Part shown: one piece after another, positions 9,648-19,698 of the stretch
Layout: every line of letters starts with the position of its first letter
Numbering within the stretch: position 1 is the first letter of the stretch
NCBI RefSeq assembly: GCF_043290135.1
Contig: NC_134710.1
Location: 461,691,376-461,755,375 of the forward strand
From: Rhipicephalus microplus
Lineage: Eukaryota; Arthropoda; Arachnida; Ixodida; Ixodidae
Direction of reading: 5' to 3'
Length of the DNA stretch: 64,000 nucleotides
Notes under the pieces: generated by a model
Told to the model about the DNA's origin: nothing
Databases searched by the model: none
Seen by the model: only the letters and a program-made list of their open reading frames with translations
Position numbers and translations under genes: made by a program

Positions 9648-10457
9648 TCATGAAATAAGGAGAGACAAATTGGCCTCTGCAATTACCACGTCAGACACGC
9701 CCTGTCCCGATTCTACTTTGACAAAGAGGCTGCTTCGAGGTGAGAGAGTCAGAATATCGTCGGTAACACGGAGCGCTCTTTCCCGGAATTGTGTACTGTC
9801 AGTTGCAGCGCAAAAAGGATCCTCTAACGACACAAGTAATTTACGTAGGTCGATGACGGCGCCATATTCACGAAGGAAGTCCATTCCTAGAATGACTAGC
9901 CGAGAGCACACGCGCACTACGAGGAAAGAGCCCGCAAATGTCACCGTACGTATTCGAATTCGTGCCGCGCACATACCAGTAGGCATCACCATATGACCAC
10001 CTGCCGTGCGCAACCGGTGTCCTTGCCATGGTGTGGTAACCTTCCTCAGTTCATACGCCAGTGTGGCGCTCATTACGGAATAGTCGGCACCGGTGTCGAC
10101 GTGGGCGTTGACAGCATGATTGTCGACGAAGACGGCGATTTCGGCAGAAACTATCTTTTTGCTGTCGGAGAACACTGCAAAACCGGAATGGTCCTCGTCC
10201 GGTCGCGTCGTCGAAGAAGGTTCTTTTACAGTTCGCCGGGCCGCGACTTCACCTCCAGAAGTCTCCGTTCCTAGTTGCCCCTGCGGGGACTTTGTGACCG
10301 GCTCCTGAAAGGAGCGGGAGACGATGAGGGCAAAATGGGTGACGTAGACCGGCGAGGCGATGGTGATCTCGGCTGGTAGTGCTGAATAGTCGAAGGTGTT
10401 CGCTGGCCCGTGAGGTAGGCTTCGATTTCGCGGGGGCGCTCCCCATAGCACGGGCAT
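9648..10457 (-). pseudogene. pol: Ty3/gypsy aspartic protease and start of pol
   Basis: On the minus strand the product contains AHVDTGADYSVMS, the aspartic protease active site with intact DTG. It continues with RTAGGHMVMPTGMCAARI and LVILGMDFLREYGAVIDL, the usual second half of a Ty3 protease. The enzyme cuts the Gag-Pol polyprotein. The frame ends at 9648, before any reverse transcriptase, and the sequence beyond is unrelated, so pol is truncated. The frame overlaps the end of gag (10271-10903) in another phase, as expected for a gag-pol shift. It is the same lineage as gypsy-3. Confidence 0.87.
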
Positions 10458-11550
10458 CGAGCATCAGGGTGGAAGCCACGAAGACCTAATTGCCGGTATT
10501 GACCGCTCCGGCATACGTGACCCGCTTCGCCGCAGTGATAGCAAAGCGGACGGTTATCAGAGGTGCGCAACGTGCTTGCCTTGTTACCACTTGTCTTGAG
10601 GCAGATGGCAGATAGGTGGGTGTGCTTGGAAACCTTGAACCGAGAGGTGGGCTCGAAGCAGTGTCGTGGAATGGCTGCATAGCTTCGTACCTTGGCCGCA
10701 TAGCAGGATCTGTAGCCAGTGGCACAGGGGATCACAATGCCGTTACGTATATCAGGACTGGGGTCTCGGGAATCGGTAGTGCGATTAGGGCCCGGGGTGT
10801 GACGGCCTGCCGGACTTTTTGTCTGATTACATCCGCGAGGGCTGACACAGGTGGATGGGATCCCACTGTCTGAAGCTGTCACAATTCGTCCCGAACTAAA
10901 CATGGAATGAAGTCTGCAAGGGCCTGTCTCTCGCTGTCAGAGCCGCTAGAACATGCGGTGACCGGGATCTGGCGTTCGTACTGCGACGACCGCTGCTGCA
11001 GCGTACGTTCCATCGTGGCTGCCTCACTGATGAACTGGGCTACTGTCGTCGGTAAATTGCGCACGAGTCCAGCGAAAATCTGTTCTTTTACTCCGCGCAT
11101 CAAAAGCCGCACCTTGTTTTCCTCGGGCATAGCAGAGTCCACGCGCTTGAGGAGCCGAAACATGTCCTCGATAAACATGGATACTCGTTCGTTCGGCCGC
11201 TGGTTTCTGCAGGATGTGGCTTGTTCAGCCCTCTGCTTTCTCTCGGAGTTGCGATAGGCGTCATGGAGCTGTCGGCTAAACTCTTGCCAGGTTGCAAAGG
11301 AGCCCTCGTGGTTCTCGTACCACGTCTTCGCAGAATACTCCAAGTAGAAGTAAACTCGGCGGAGCCTGTGAACATCGTCCCATCCGTTGATACTGGCAAC
11401 CGGATCAAAGTGGTCGAGCCAGTCATCAACGTCCTCAGAGATGTCTCCATGGAACGGCTTTGATGTCTATGGCACATGAAAAACATGTACGAGAAGAGAA
11501 CCATGGACATCGCTGGTTTGGACCGTTTGGCTTGTCATCGGAGTTGCCAT
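10271..11550 (-). pseudogene. gag: Ty3/gypsy gag with CCHC knuckle
   Basis: Translation would begin at the ATG complementary to 11548-11550 (MATPMTSQTVQ). A TAG near 11468 interrupts the frame early. It then continues through FHGDISEDVDDWLDHF, WDDVHRLRRVYFYLEYSAKT and RVSMFIEDMFRLLKRVD, the capsid-like core of Ty3 Gag. A frameshift near 10890 leads to the nucleocapsid zinc knuckle region CYHCGEAGHVCRSGQ, in which the last Cys is shifted or lost, and to a Ser/Pro/Arg-rich tail. Gag forms the particle in which reverse transcription takes place. It is closely related to gag of gypsy-3 (49642-51000). Confidence 0.85.
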
Positions 11551-11674
11551 CTTTCTAGGTGTCGACGCCAAGCGACCAAAGTCAGGGGTTAACCCACGCA
11601 GGCGGCGGCTGCTTCTTGCTCTGGGAGATGTAGCTGTCTCCAAGATGGCCAACGCCTCCAAAGTACACGTACTC

Positions 11675-11735
11675 AGCGTCTCCACCAGTAATGTCACGAG
11701 CAAAACAAGACTGACAGCCAGGAGTTGATCTGATG
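11675..11735 (-). repeat. End of a 5' LTR and primer binding site
   Basis: On the minus strand an LTR end (GCTCGTGACA) is followed two to three bases later by TGGTGGAGACGCTGAG. The same arrangement (GTGACA, two bases, TGGTGGAGGTGCTG) stands at the gypsy-3 5' LTR. Only about 35 bp of LTR remain, because the simple-repeat tail of the minus-strand LINE begins at about 11735. Confidence 0.6.
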
Positions 11736-12567
11736 CTGATGCTGATGACCTCTGATGGATGGCGCTTACCCACAAAGGGGGATGGGCCAAGAACCGGGCG
11801 GCAGGATACTTAAATGAAACTAAAATGAAAATGAAGCCGATCTGAAAAAGTAGCTTAAAATACTACAGCAAAAAATTTTTGCTGAGCAAGCGGTCAAACC
11901 ATCTTTTGTTTTTGAAAGACATAACTACGAATTATAAACTAAAGATCTGAAAAGGTAGGGGTTCACTAGCACGGTAATCTTTTAGTTGCGTTGATGTAAT
12001 CAAACACAGCGGAGCAGACATCCCTGTGGCAGTAATCAAATGAAGTTCCGCCAAGTGATAAAATTATTGGTAGATTTACTTGTATTCCTAGCTTTTGTAA
12101 TGGGGCTAATAAAAATCTTTTTCTCTGATAAGAATAACGATGACAGAATAAAAAACATGTTCAATTGTTTCAATTTTGTTGCACCAAATGCATAGCGGTA
12201 ACGCCTTGAGCCGAGCTTTGTTAAGGTAATAATTTAGTTGTGGAACTGCACAGCGCAATCTGGCATAAGTGACCTCTAACTGGCGACATGCACACCACTG
12301 TTTATTCCAGCAATAGCTCAAATGCTCGAACTCTTTGAATTTATCCAAATTACCTTTTCCCCATTGCAGGCAAGCATTTCGGAACCTTCGCGCTGTTACG
12401 TAGGCCGTATCTGGCAAAACTGGGATGGTGGGCCCACCCAGGGATACTGCTGCTAAAGAGTCCACAATTGCGTTCAAATCTGAACCAGAGCAATCAAAAT
12501 ATTCTCTTCTTCTTCTCAGCCCGAAACGAGTATGAGCAAGTGGCTCGTTGTTCATCAATGGTGGCAT
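11735..12567 (-). mobile_element. LINE 3' part: post-RNase H region and tail (family of 61.1-62.2 kb)
   Basis: The minus-strand frame 12106-12567 reads VLPDTAYVTARRFRNACLQW, then RLRCAVPQLNYYLNKA, CIWCNKIETIEHVF. It aligns along its length with the plus-strand LINE at 61172-61852. This is the region after RNase H, ending in a CxxC...H zinc-like motif. The 3' untranslated part (about 11740-12105) ends with CCGCCCGGTTCTTGGCC and a (CATCAG)-type tail, also shared with the 62.1-62.2 kb copy. The reverse transcriptase and most of RNase H are lost by 5' truncation at the (TA)n tract. The tail lies inside an LTR of the Ty3 element below it. Confidence 0.85.
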
Positions 12568-12573
12568 GTGTCA

Positions 12574-12585
12574 ATATATATATAT

Positions 12586-12651
<66 letters not shown>
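12574..12651. repeat. (TA)n microsatellite, left part
   Basis: Nearly pure TA dinucleotides with a short CATACA interruption. It is the left flank of gypsy-1. Matching TA tracts lie at 22825-22910 and 32824-32883, which suggests one original tract split twice by Ty3 insertions. Confidence 0.97.
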
Positions 12652-12653
<2 letters not shown>

Positions 12654-12823
12654 TAATAAATCTGAATAACGGACGCTATACTGGTAATGAAGAAGACGAT
12701 GATGATCGGTGGCTGTAGTAGTAGTTCGCGCACGCCGCTCGCCATTAGCCAAACCTGCCTGATAAAGCACATTTTACCAAGCTGCGTCTGAACCTTTCTC
12801 GACGTGCAACACGTCTATTTTAA
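12652..12823 (+). repeat. gypsy-1 5' LTR and primer site
   Basis: Starts TGTAATAAATC and ends CTATTTTAA, matching 22653-22824. A primer-binding-like TGGTGGAGGAGCCGGGG begins at 12825, one base after the LTR. Confidence 0.9.
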
Positions 12824-12891
12824 GTGGTGGAGGAGCCGGGGTTCCCTTCAACCTGGAACTTCGCAATCGGACGCTACCCTCACCGTTCACT

Positions 12892-14048
12892 ATGACTGCT
12901 CCTGGCCCTTCTCAAGCTGCCTTACCAATGACAGTCTACTGTACTGGCGTGCCTCGGCAACGCGACCCACCAATTTTTCGCGGCAACGACGAACAAGACG
13001 TCGAGGACTGGCTCGTCGAGTACGAAATCGTAAGCGCTTGCAACAAGTGGAATGCGACCAGCTCACAGACGTGCGCTTTTACCTTGCTGATGTTGCCAGC
13101 CTCTGGTTCAAGAACCACAAAGGCGAAATCACCAAGTGGCCCGCCTTCAAGACCACCATCCCCGCGGTCATCGGTCGTCCCGCCGTGCGCCGGCTTCGCG
13201 TGGAACAGCGTCTCCGTAGTCAAGTTCAGCGCAAAAACGAGAACTTTACAAGTTACATTGACGATGTCTTGTCTCTTTGCAAGCGCGTTGATGAATCTCT
13301 AACCGAACGCGACAAAATCAAGCACATCATCAAAGGAGTTGACGACGATACCTTCCAGATGCTCGTCGCTAGGAATCCAAAGACCGTCACCGAGGTTGTC
13401 CAGCTCTGTCAGGAGTACGACGAGTTGCGTAAGCAGCGTGTCTCGACGCCCAGGGCCGCTGAAGATACCGCTGAAGTTTCCGCCCTCGTGCACGACGTCG
13501 CTGCTGATCACACCGTCTCACTGCCCCACATCAAACAATTCATTCGTGAAGAAGTTGCGCGTCAGCTTTCTCTTGTGGCTGAAGCATCCGCGCCAGTGAC
13601 CTCGTTAAACCCACGTCTACGCCAGGTCATTGAGACACAGGTCACGCAGGCACTGCCTTCATCGCCATCTGTCCCTACGCCGCTGACCTACGCGGCCGTC
13701 GTTGCTAGACCACCAGCCCCACCTGTCTCTGGCGCATACCGGGGCACTGGGTCCTCCTACCCTACGACGCTGCCGACATACAAGGCACCCCATCCCGTTT
13801 CGTCCCCTGCACCTTGTGTCGTTAACCCATGGCGCAACTTGGATAATCAACCCATCTGTTTTGCATGCAGTTTCGTGGGACATATAGCACGCTACTGTCG
13901 CCGTCGCAACTTCCAGCCTCCAGACCATGGGAATTCTGCAAATTACCAGTCTGCCCGGAATCCCCAGCGACCATCTTCTCCTATCACTGACTCATTGTCC
14001 CCACGACGCCCTGTCGATTCTCGCCGGTCATTTCCACCCCGTCGCTGA
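12892..14048 (+). pseudogene. gag: gypsy-1 gag, one frameshift
   Basis: The ATG at 12892 gives MTAPGPSQAALP and the Gag opening RDPPIFRGNDEQDVEDWL. A one-base shift near 13050 moves the reading to the phase that carries FYLADVASLWFKNHKGEI, RSQVQRKNENFTSYIDDVLS and VARNPKTVTEVVQLC, the Gag capsid-like core. The nucleocapsid knuckle CFACSFVGHIARYC is complete (C-x2-C-x4-H-x4-C), and an RRSFPPRR tail follows before the TGA at 14046. Length, about 385 codons, is normal for the family. The product would package element RNA. The longer open frame from 12804 is a by-product of the shift and is not the true start. Confidence 0.9.
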
Positions 14049-14095
14049 TCTGTCTCCACGATGCTTCGGCGCACGAGCCCCGCTCGAGAGGAAAA

Positions 14096-15016
14096 TTGAT
14101 AGCCGCAGTTCCGGAGGCAGGAACTGCGTCGTCTTCAAACTTTCCAAGACCTCATCTTTGTCTGACCAACGAAATTGATGTGCTAGTAGAAGGTGTTGCT
14201 GTACGTTCACTTGTCGACACAAGCGCCGTCGTTTCTGTAATCAGTGAAAAACTGTGTCGCGATTTGAGAAAAGTTACACGCCGCTTACGAATCTTGCTTT
14301 GCGTACAGCCACCTCCCATTTCATCGCGCCGACAGCTCAGTGCACAGCACGCGTTCTTATTCAAGATAACGTGATTGCTTGGGCGAGTTGGTACGACATG
14401 ATTGACTCATTCACTTAAGTGACTTATTCAAGATGTTTGGTACGCCGTCAACTTTGTTGTTCTCCCACGTTCATCTTACGACGTCATACTAGGATTAGAT
14501 TTCCTTTCTACCCATCAGGCCCTCGTCGACTGCGCTCGTGCTGAACTCACGTTGACGAATTCGTGCCTTGATATCGACCACCACAGTCCCTCGAAAGTGT
14601 TTGCCGCAGCTGACGTCCACATCGTGCCGTTGTCCGCCGTCCTAGTGCCTGTGTTTTCCCCTGCAGCCACTAACTCGACGCTCCTGTTCCAACCAACTAT
14701 AGCTAGTGTGCAACACCGAACCATCGTCCTCCCGTTTGCCGTCATCAACTTTTCCAATGGTTCGGTGGTACTTTATCCGTGCATCGTTTCTGCTTTTCCG
14801 TACATTCTGCTCTGCGGCGAGTGTTTGGGAATCCTCGACACCTTAAATTGTATTTTCGAAGACCCGATCTATCCATACAAGCCATTTTTACTGACTTGTG
14901 CCATTACACCCGCAACTGACGCTAATGAACCTATGGATGTATTCTGCAAGTCCATTGAATGCAACTTTACGCCTGGGCAGCAGGAACAGCTGTTCCAGCT
15001 CCTCCAGCGTTTTTGA
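14096..15016 (+). pseudogene. pol: gypsy-1 protease and linker, disrupted
   Basis: The protease motif reads SLVDTSAVVSVIS, so the active-site DTG has become DTS. After the FLFKI region the frame is broken by a 55-bp insertion with a 12-bp duplication (14356-14434). Past it the second protease half (VVLPRSSYDVILGLDFLSTH) and the linker up to the reverse transcriptase are open (14552-15013), ending in a TGA at 15014-15016. Without the insertion and one duplicate, the frames on both sides join cleanly, which shows the insertion is the cause of the break. Confidence 0.88.
14356..14434 (-). mobile_element. 55-bp insertion with Penelope-type end and 12-bp target duplication
   Basis: CTTATTCAAGAT stands at 14356-14367 and again at 14423-14434. 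The 55 bp between them read, on the minus strand, as a small palindrome (TCACTTAAGTGA), then GTCGTACCAACTCGCCCAAG. The last part matches the terminal motif ACCAACTCGCCCAA of the Penelope-like element at 9.3 kb and of the insertion at 59498. The insertion plus one duplicate adds 67 bp and shifts the protease frame. Confidence 0.75.
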
Positions 15017-16191
15017 GCCTCGTTTGACCACAATCAGCCTTCCTTAGGTCAAGCGTCATCTGTTGTTCACTGTATAGATACCGGTCAAGAGAAGCCATTA
15101 CGGCAGCGTCCATATCGTGTGTCAAATACCGAACACCGCGCCATCAATGAACAGGTTGACGACATGCTGTCACGTGGCATAATCGAACCATCAAGCAGTT
15201 CCTGGGCCTCTCCAGTTGTGTTGGTGAAGAAGGACGGATCCATCAGGTTTTGCGTGGACTACCGATGTCTCAACCGAATCACGCGCAAGGATGTATATCC
15301 GCTGCCACAAATTGACGATGCCTTGGATTGCCTACAGGGAGCAGAACTTTTCTCTTCTTTAGATCTCCGCTCTGGATAGTGGCAGGTACCCAAAGCAGAG
15401 GCCGATCGCGAAAAAACAGCTTTCATCACGCCCGACGGGCTTTACGAATTCAGAGTCATGCCCTTCGGCCTCTGCAACGCGCCAGCTACTTTCGAGCGAA
15501 TGATGGACTCTATCCTTCGAGGCCTCAAATGAAACGTTTGCTTTTGTTATTTAGATGACATTGTCGTCTTTTCAACTCATTTCGCAACCCATTTAACCCG
15601 CCTTGAGAAAGTCCTCGCGTGTATTTCTGCCGCGGGGCTGCAACTGAATCTGAAGAAGTGCCATTTCGCCGCTCGAAAGCTTACGATCCTTGGCCACGTG
15701 GTTTCAAAAGACGGCATTCTTCCTGATTCTGCCAAACTTACAGCAGTTTGAGCGTTTCCCAAACCGACCACCATGAAAGAGCTCCGATGCTTCATAGGCC
15801 TTTGCTCTTACTTCCGGCGCTTCGTCCGCGATTTCGCGACGGTCATCGCTCCTTTGACCAAGCTCCTCGCCGGCTCTAGAGACCTTTCAGCCTGGTCTGC
15901 CACCTGTGACAATTCTTTCAATGAACTGTGCCGCTTCCTCACGTCGCCGCCTATTCTGCAACACTACGACCCATCGGCACCCACAGAGATCCACACCGAC
16001 GATAGTGGTGTCGGGCTAGGCGCTATTATTGCACAGCAGAAAGACGGCTTCCTAGAGTACGTGGTTGCCTACGCGAGCCGAACTCTTAGCAAAGCCGAAA
16101 TCAAATATTCCGTCACTAAAAAGGAATGCCTCGCCATAATTTGGGCGATAGAGAAACTTCGGCCTTACGTGTACGGACACCCTTTTGACGT
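15017..16191 (+). pseudogene. pol: gypsy-1 reverse transcriptase and RNase H start
   Basis: All parts are in one frame: [75 protein letters not shown] with the catalytic Asp pair intact, then LGHVVSKDGILP and the RNase H opening [18 protein letters not shown]. Stops interrupt it at 15377-15379 (TAG after LRSG, where Tyr is usual), 15530-15532 (TGA where Trp is usual) and 15749-15751 (TGA). The frame is then cut by LINE-A after YVYGHPFDV and resumes at about 21106. There are no frameshifts after the protease, so loss is by point mutation. Confidence 0.92.
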
Positions 16192-16349
16192 TGGATGGAT
16201 GGATGGATGGATGTGGCTGTACCCTTTAGATCGGGCGGTGGCTAGCGCCACCAAGCCGTAATACTTAATGAACTCAAAACTATATTTATTTATTTTTTCC
16301 TTGAAAAGTGAGTTTGAGGATTCGTACTTCGCAGTGAAGGGTTTAAGTT

Positions 16350-19300
16350 TCACTCGTGCCTTGACTTTAGCCACCAATCAGATAACCTCCTTCTAGTTAA
16401 GTCTACCCGCTTAAAGTCTATTTTGCCCTCGCTGTCCCTAAATCCCAGTGCTTTGAAAAACTCTGGGCCATCATCATGAACTATAGGGTGAAGCCCTTTA
16501 CAGAACATTATCAAGTGTTCGGCAGTTTCTTCTTCCTCTCCGCACGCACTGCATACTGAGTCGACCCCTTCGTATTTGGCCCGATATGTCTTGGTTCGCA
16601 GTACTCCCGTCCTGGCCTCAAACAGTAGAGAACTACCCCGAGTATTATCATAGATCCTTTACTTGGCAATTTCCTGCTTAAAAGTTCGATAGATCTCTAG
16701 TGCGGACTTCTTAATCATGCCCATTCTCCACATGTCAGTCTCCGTTTCCTTCACTTTTTTCTTAACCGATAGTTCTTTTTGGTTTGGCCACCTGCTGTTT
16801 TCTAAGTATTTACCAGTCAACTTCCTGGTTCGCTTCCTCCATTTTGTATCGACATTTTTCATGTACAAGTCGCTGAAAACCTTCCTAGCCCAACGCTCTT
16901 CCCCCATTTCTCTCAATCGCTTCTCAAATTTTATCTTGCTGCTAGCTTTCCTGCCCTCAAATGATGTCCATCCCATATCACCTTGTACTCCCTGATTTGG
17001 TGTATTCCCGTGAGCTCCTAAAGCAAGCCTACCTATTCCACGTTGCTTAATTTCTAATCTTGCTTGAACTTCTGATCTCACGCACAAGACCGCATTGCCG
17101 AACGTCAGCCCAGGAACCATGACCCCTTTCCATATTCCTCTCACAACATCATACCTATTGTAATTCCACAGTGCCCTATTTTTCATGACTGCTGCATTCC
17201 TGTTACCTTTAGTCGTCACGTATATTTCGTGTTCCCTCAGATACTCGGTCCCTTTGCTTATCCATACGCCCAGATATTTGTATTTATCTGTTATCTCTAG
17301 CGTCACCTCCTGTATTCTAAGCTCACTACCTTCGTTGTCATTGAAAATCATGACTGCTGATTTTTCCCTACTGAATATAAAATCTAACCTATTTCCCTCA
17401 TTACCGCAGATGTCCATCAATCTCTGCAAATCTTCCTTGTTGTTGGCCATTAGCACTATATCATCTGCGTACATCAATGCTGGTAGTGCCTGATCAATAA
17501 GTTTTCCTTGTTTGACTAAAGAGAGGTTGAAGCCCAGTCCACTTCCCTCTAATTTTGCCTCTAATCTTTGTAGGTACATCATGAATAATAAGGGTGACAG
17601 GGGGCACCCCTGCCTAAGCCCCCGTTTTACCTCTTCAGGCTTCGATACCTGTTTTTCCCACTTTATAACTACCTTGTTACCTTTATAGACACCCTTTAAA
17701 AGATTAGTGACTACATGTTCCACGCCTAGTGTGTCCAGTATTCCCCACAATTCCTCTTGAACCACGCTATCGTACGCTCCCTTGATATCCAAAAATGGTA
17801 GCCACAGGAGCCTGTGTTCTTTTTGTGCTATTTCGATGCACTGCGTCAGTGAGAACAGATTGTCTTCCAACCTCCTGTGTTTCCGAAACCCATTCTGCAG
17901 TTCCCCCAGCACCCCCTCATCCTCTATCCACGCCTGCAGTCTTTCCTTTATAATCGGCATCGCCAGCCTGTAGACCACTGATGTCACTGTTATAGGACGG
18001 TAGTTGTTTATGTCAGCTTTGTCCCCCTTTCCTTTATAGATCATGCTCATCCTGCTAAGTTTCCATCCATCGGGAACTTCACCATCGATTATTATTGTAC
18101 TCACTGCCTCTCTCAAAGCCTGCTTAGACTTCGGACCTAATGTTTTTATCAGCCTAATTGGAATGCCATCTGAGTCTGTTAATGTACTACTAGGAACCCT
18201 TTTCTCAGCCCTTTCCCACTCTTGTTGTGAAAATGGAGCCATTGCACCACTGGATTCGTCTTTGTCTATTGTGGTGCATAAAGTACTTCTTTGTTGAAAT
18301 TTTTCTGTCACTCTTGTTCTTATATATTCAATAGCTCCGTCCCCTTCTAGCCTAGCACCTTGGGCTGTAGTTATAAAGTTCTGCTCTAGGCTCGTCTCAT
18401 TCCTTAGGGAGTTTAGATGGTTCCAAAATTTCGCAGCTGCCTTTCTATCTTTTTTATGTACTTCTGCCAGCCACTGAGCTCCCTTCCTTCTAATCTTTTC
18501 ATTGATCAGAAGGGATGCATCCCTTCTACAGCTTAGAAAGGTTGCCCATTTTCTTTCCACATCATCTGTCGGTTCACCCCGCTGCTTAGCATGTCTGTGT
18601 TCCCTAGAGGCTTCCTGACGTTTTGCTATGGCTCTCTTAACTTCCTCATCCCACCAACTTTTGGGTATGTGTCTTCTTTTCCGGGGTGACTTGTCACGCG
18701 TCTTAGCAAGCTCTATCTCAAAGAGTCTAATTAGATTTGTGTATGTCCACACTGTCTTATTATCCTCCGTGATTACTTTCTCAATTTGTTTAGTGGCTAT
18801 TTCAATTTGCCTTTCTGGATAAAAATTTTCCTGTAGTTGCTCATCTTGTCTCCTTCTCACTTTCACTGCTCTTCCAAAACTTAGCTTGATACTTTTGTGA
18901 TCGCTACCCAGACTTCTGGAGCCACCTTCATCTATGTGCATTTCCCTGAGCTTATCATACATCCTATGTGACATCAGTGCATAATCTATCGTCGACTGAA
19001 GCCTTCCTACCTCCCATGTTATTTGCCCTTCACACTTCTCAGTACTGTTGCAAATGATCAAATCAAGCCTTTCACACATATCCATGATCATTTTGCCTGT
19101 CGGGTCGGTATACCCATCTATATCTTCTATGTGCGCATTCATGTCTCCTTGTATAATTATCTCGCACTCTCTTCCTAACTCCTGAATGTCCTTTGATATA
19201 CACTCTACCATTGCCTGGTTTTCCTCTCTGGCCTTTGCTCCCGTCCACAAGTACACGAAACCAAGGAGTGTCATTTGACCTGCCACTTTCCCTTTTAGCC

Positions 19301-19481
19301 ATAAATGTTCCTTGCACTCCTGCTTGACCCTTTGCCAGTCGGTACTTTTATGAATGAATGCCCCAATACCACCACCCTTTCTGCTGCCTTCTGTTCTATT
19401 ACAATACTCCCACGCGTAGTCCGGATTGTTCGGAGGTTGTTCCATGTCCCTGAGATGTGTTTCTACAAAACCGTATACCAT
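16350..19481 (-). pseudogene. LINE-A ORF2: endonuclease and reverse transcriptase
   Basis: The product has an APE-type endonuclease at residues 1-200 (VYGFVETHLRD, GGGIGAFIHK, IIIQGDMNAHIEDIDGYTDP, GSDHKSIKLS). The reverse transcriptase lies at about 420-740 (NNYRPITVTSVVYRL, NGFRKHR, FLDIKGAYDSV, GLRQGCPLSPLLF, ALMYADDIVLMA with intact YADD). A Cys/His end CSACGEEEETAEHLIMFC follows. A TAA at 16659-16661 cuts off the last 102 codons in the same frame. A second TAA at 19491-19493, four codons upstream of the Met at 19481, separates it from an upstream in-frame part (INMQGGRNRLKWEEIEEQL) that belongs to the endonuclease. So 3.3 kb is lost by two nonsense codons only. The protein nicks target DNA and copies the LINE RNA there. 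Confidence 0.92.
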
Positions 19482-19698
19482 CGGCCTCTCTTACCTTAGC
19501 TGTTCTTCTATCTCTTCCCACTTCAGCCTGTTCCTACCACCCTGCATGTTAATATACCCTATGTCTGAATTGGCTCGGCGCTCGTGGCTACGTCTATTTA
19601 TGCCCCGGACTCTACCTATCTTTGATATTGGTGCCACTTTGGAATCGTATCTGTCCAAACTACCTGTCGAAGAGTCTCCCTGGTTGTTTTCCCCGTTA

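Noticed and set aside
18043..18297. Plus-strand frames inside LINE-A
   Set aside because: Shadows of the minus-strand ORF2.
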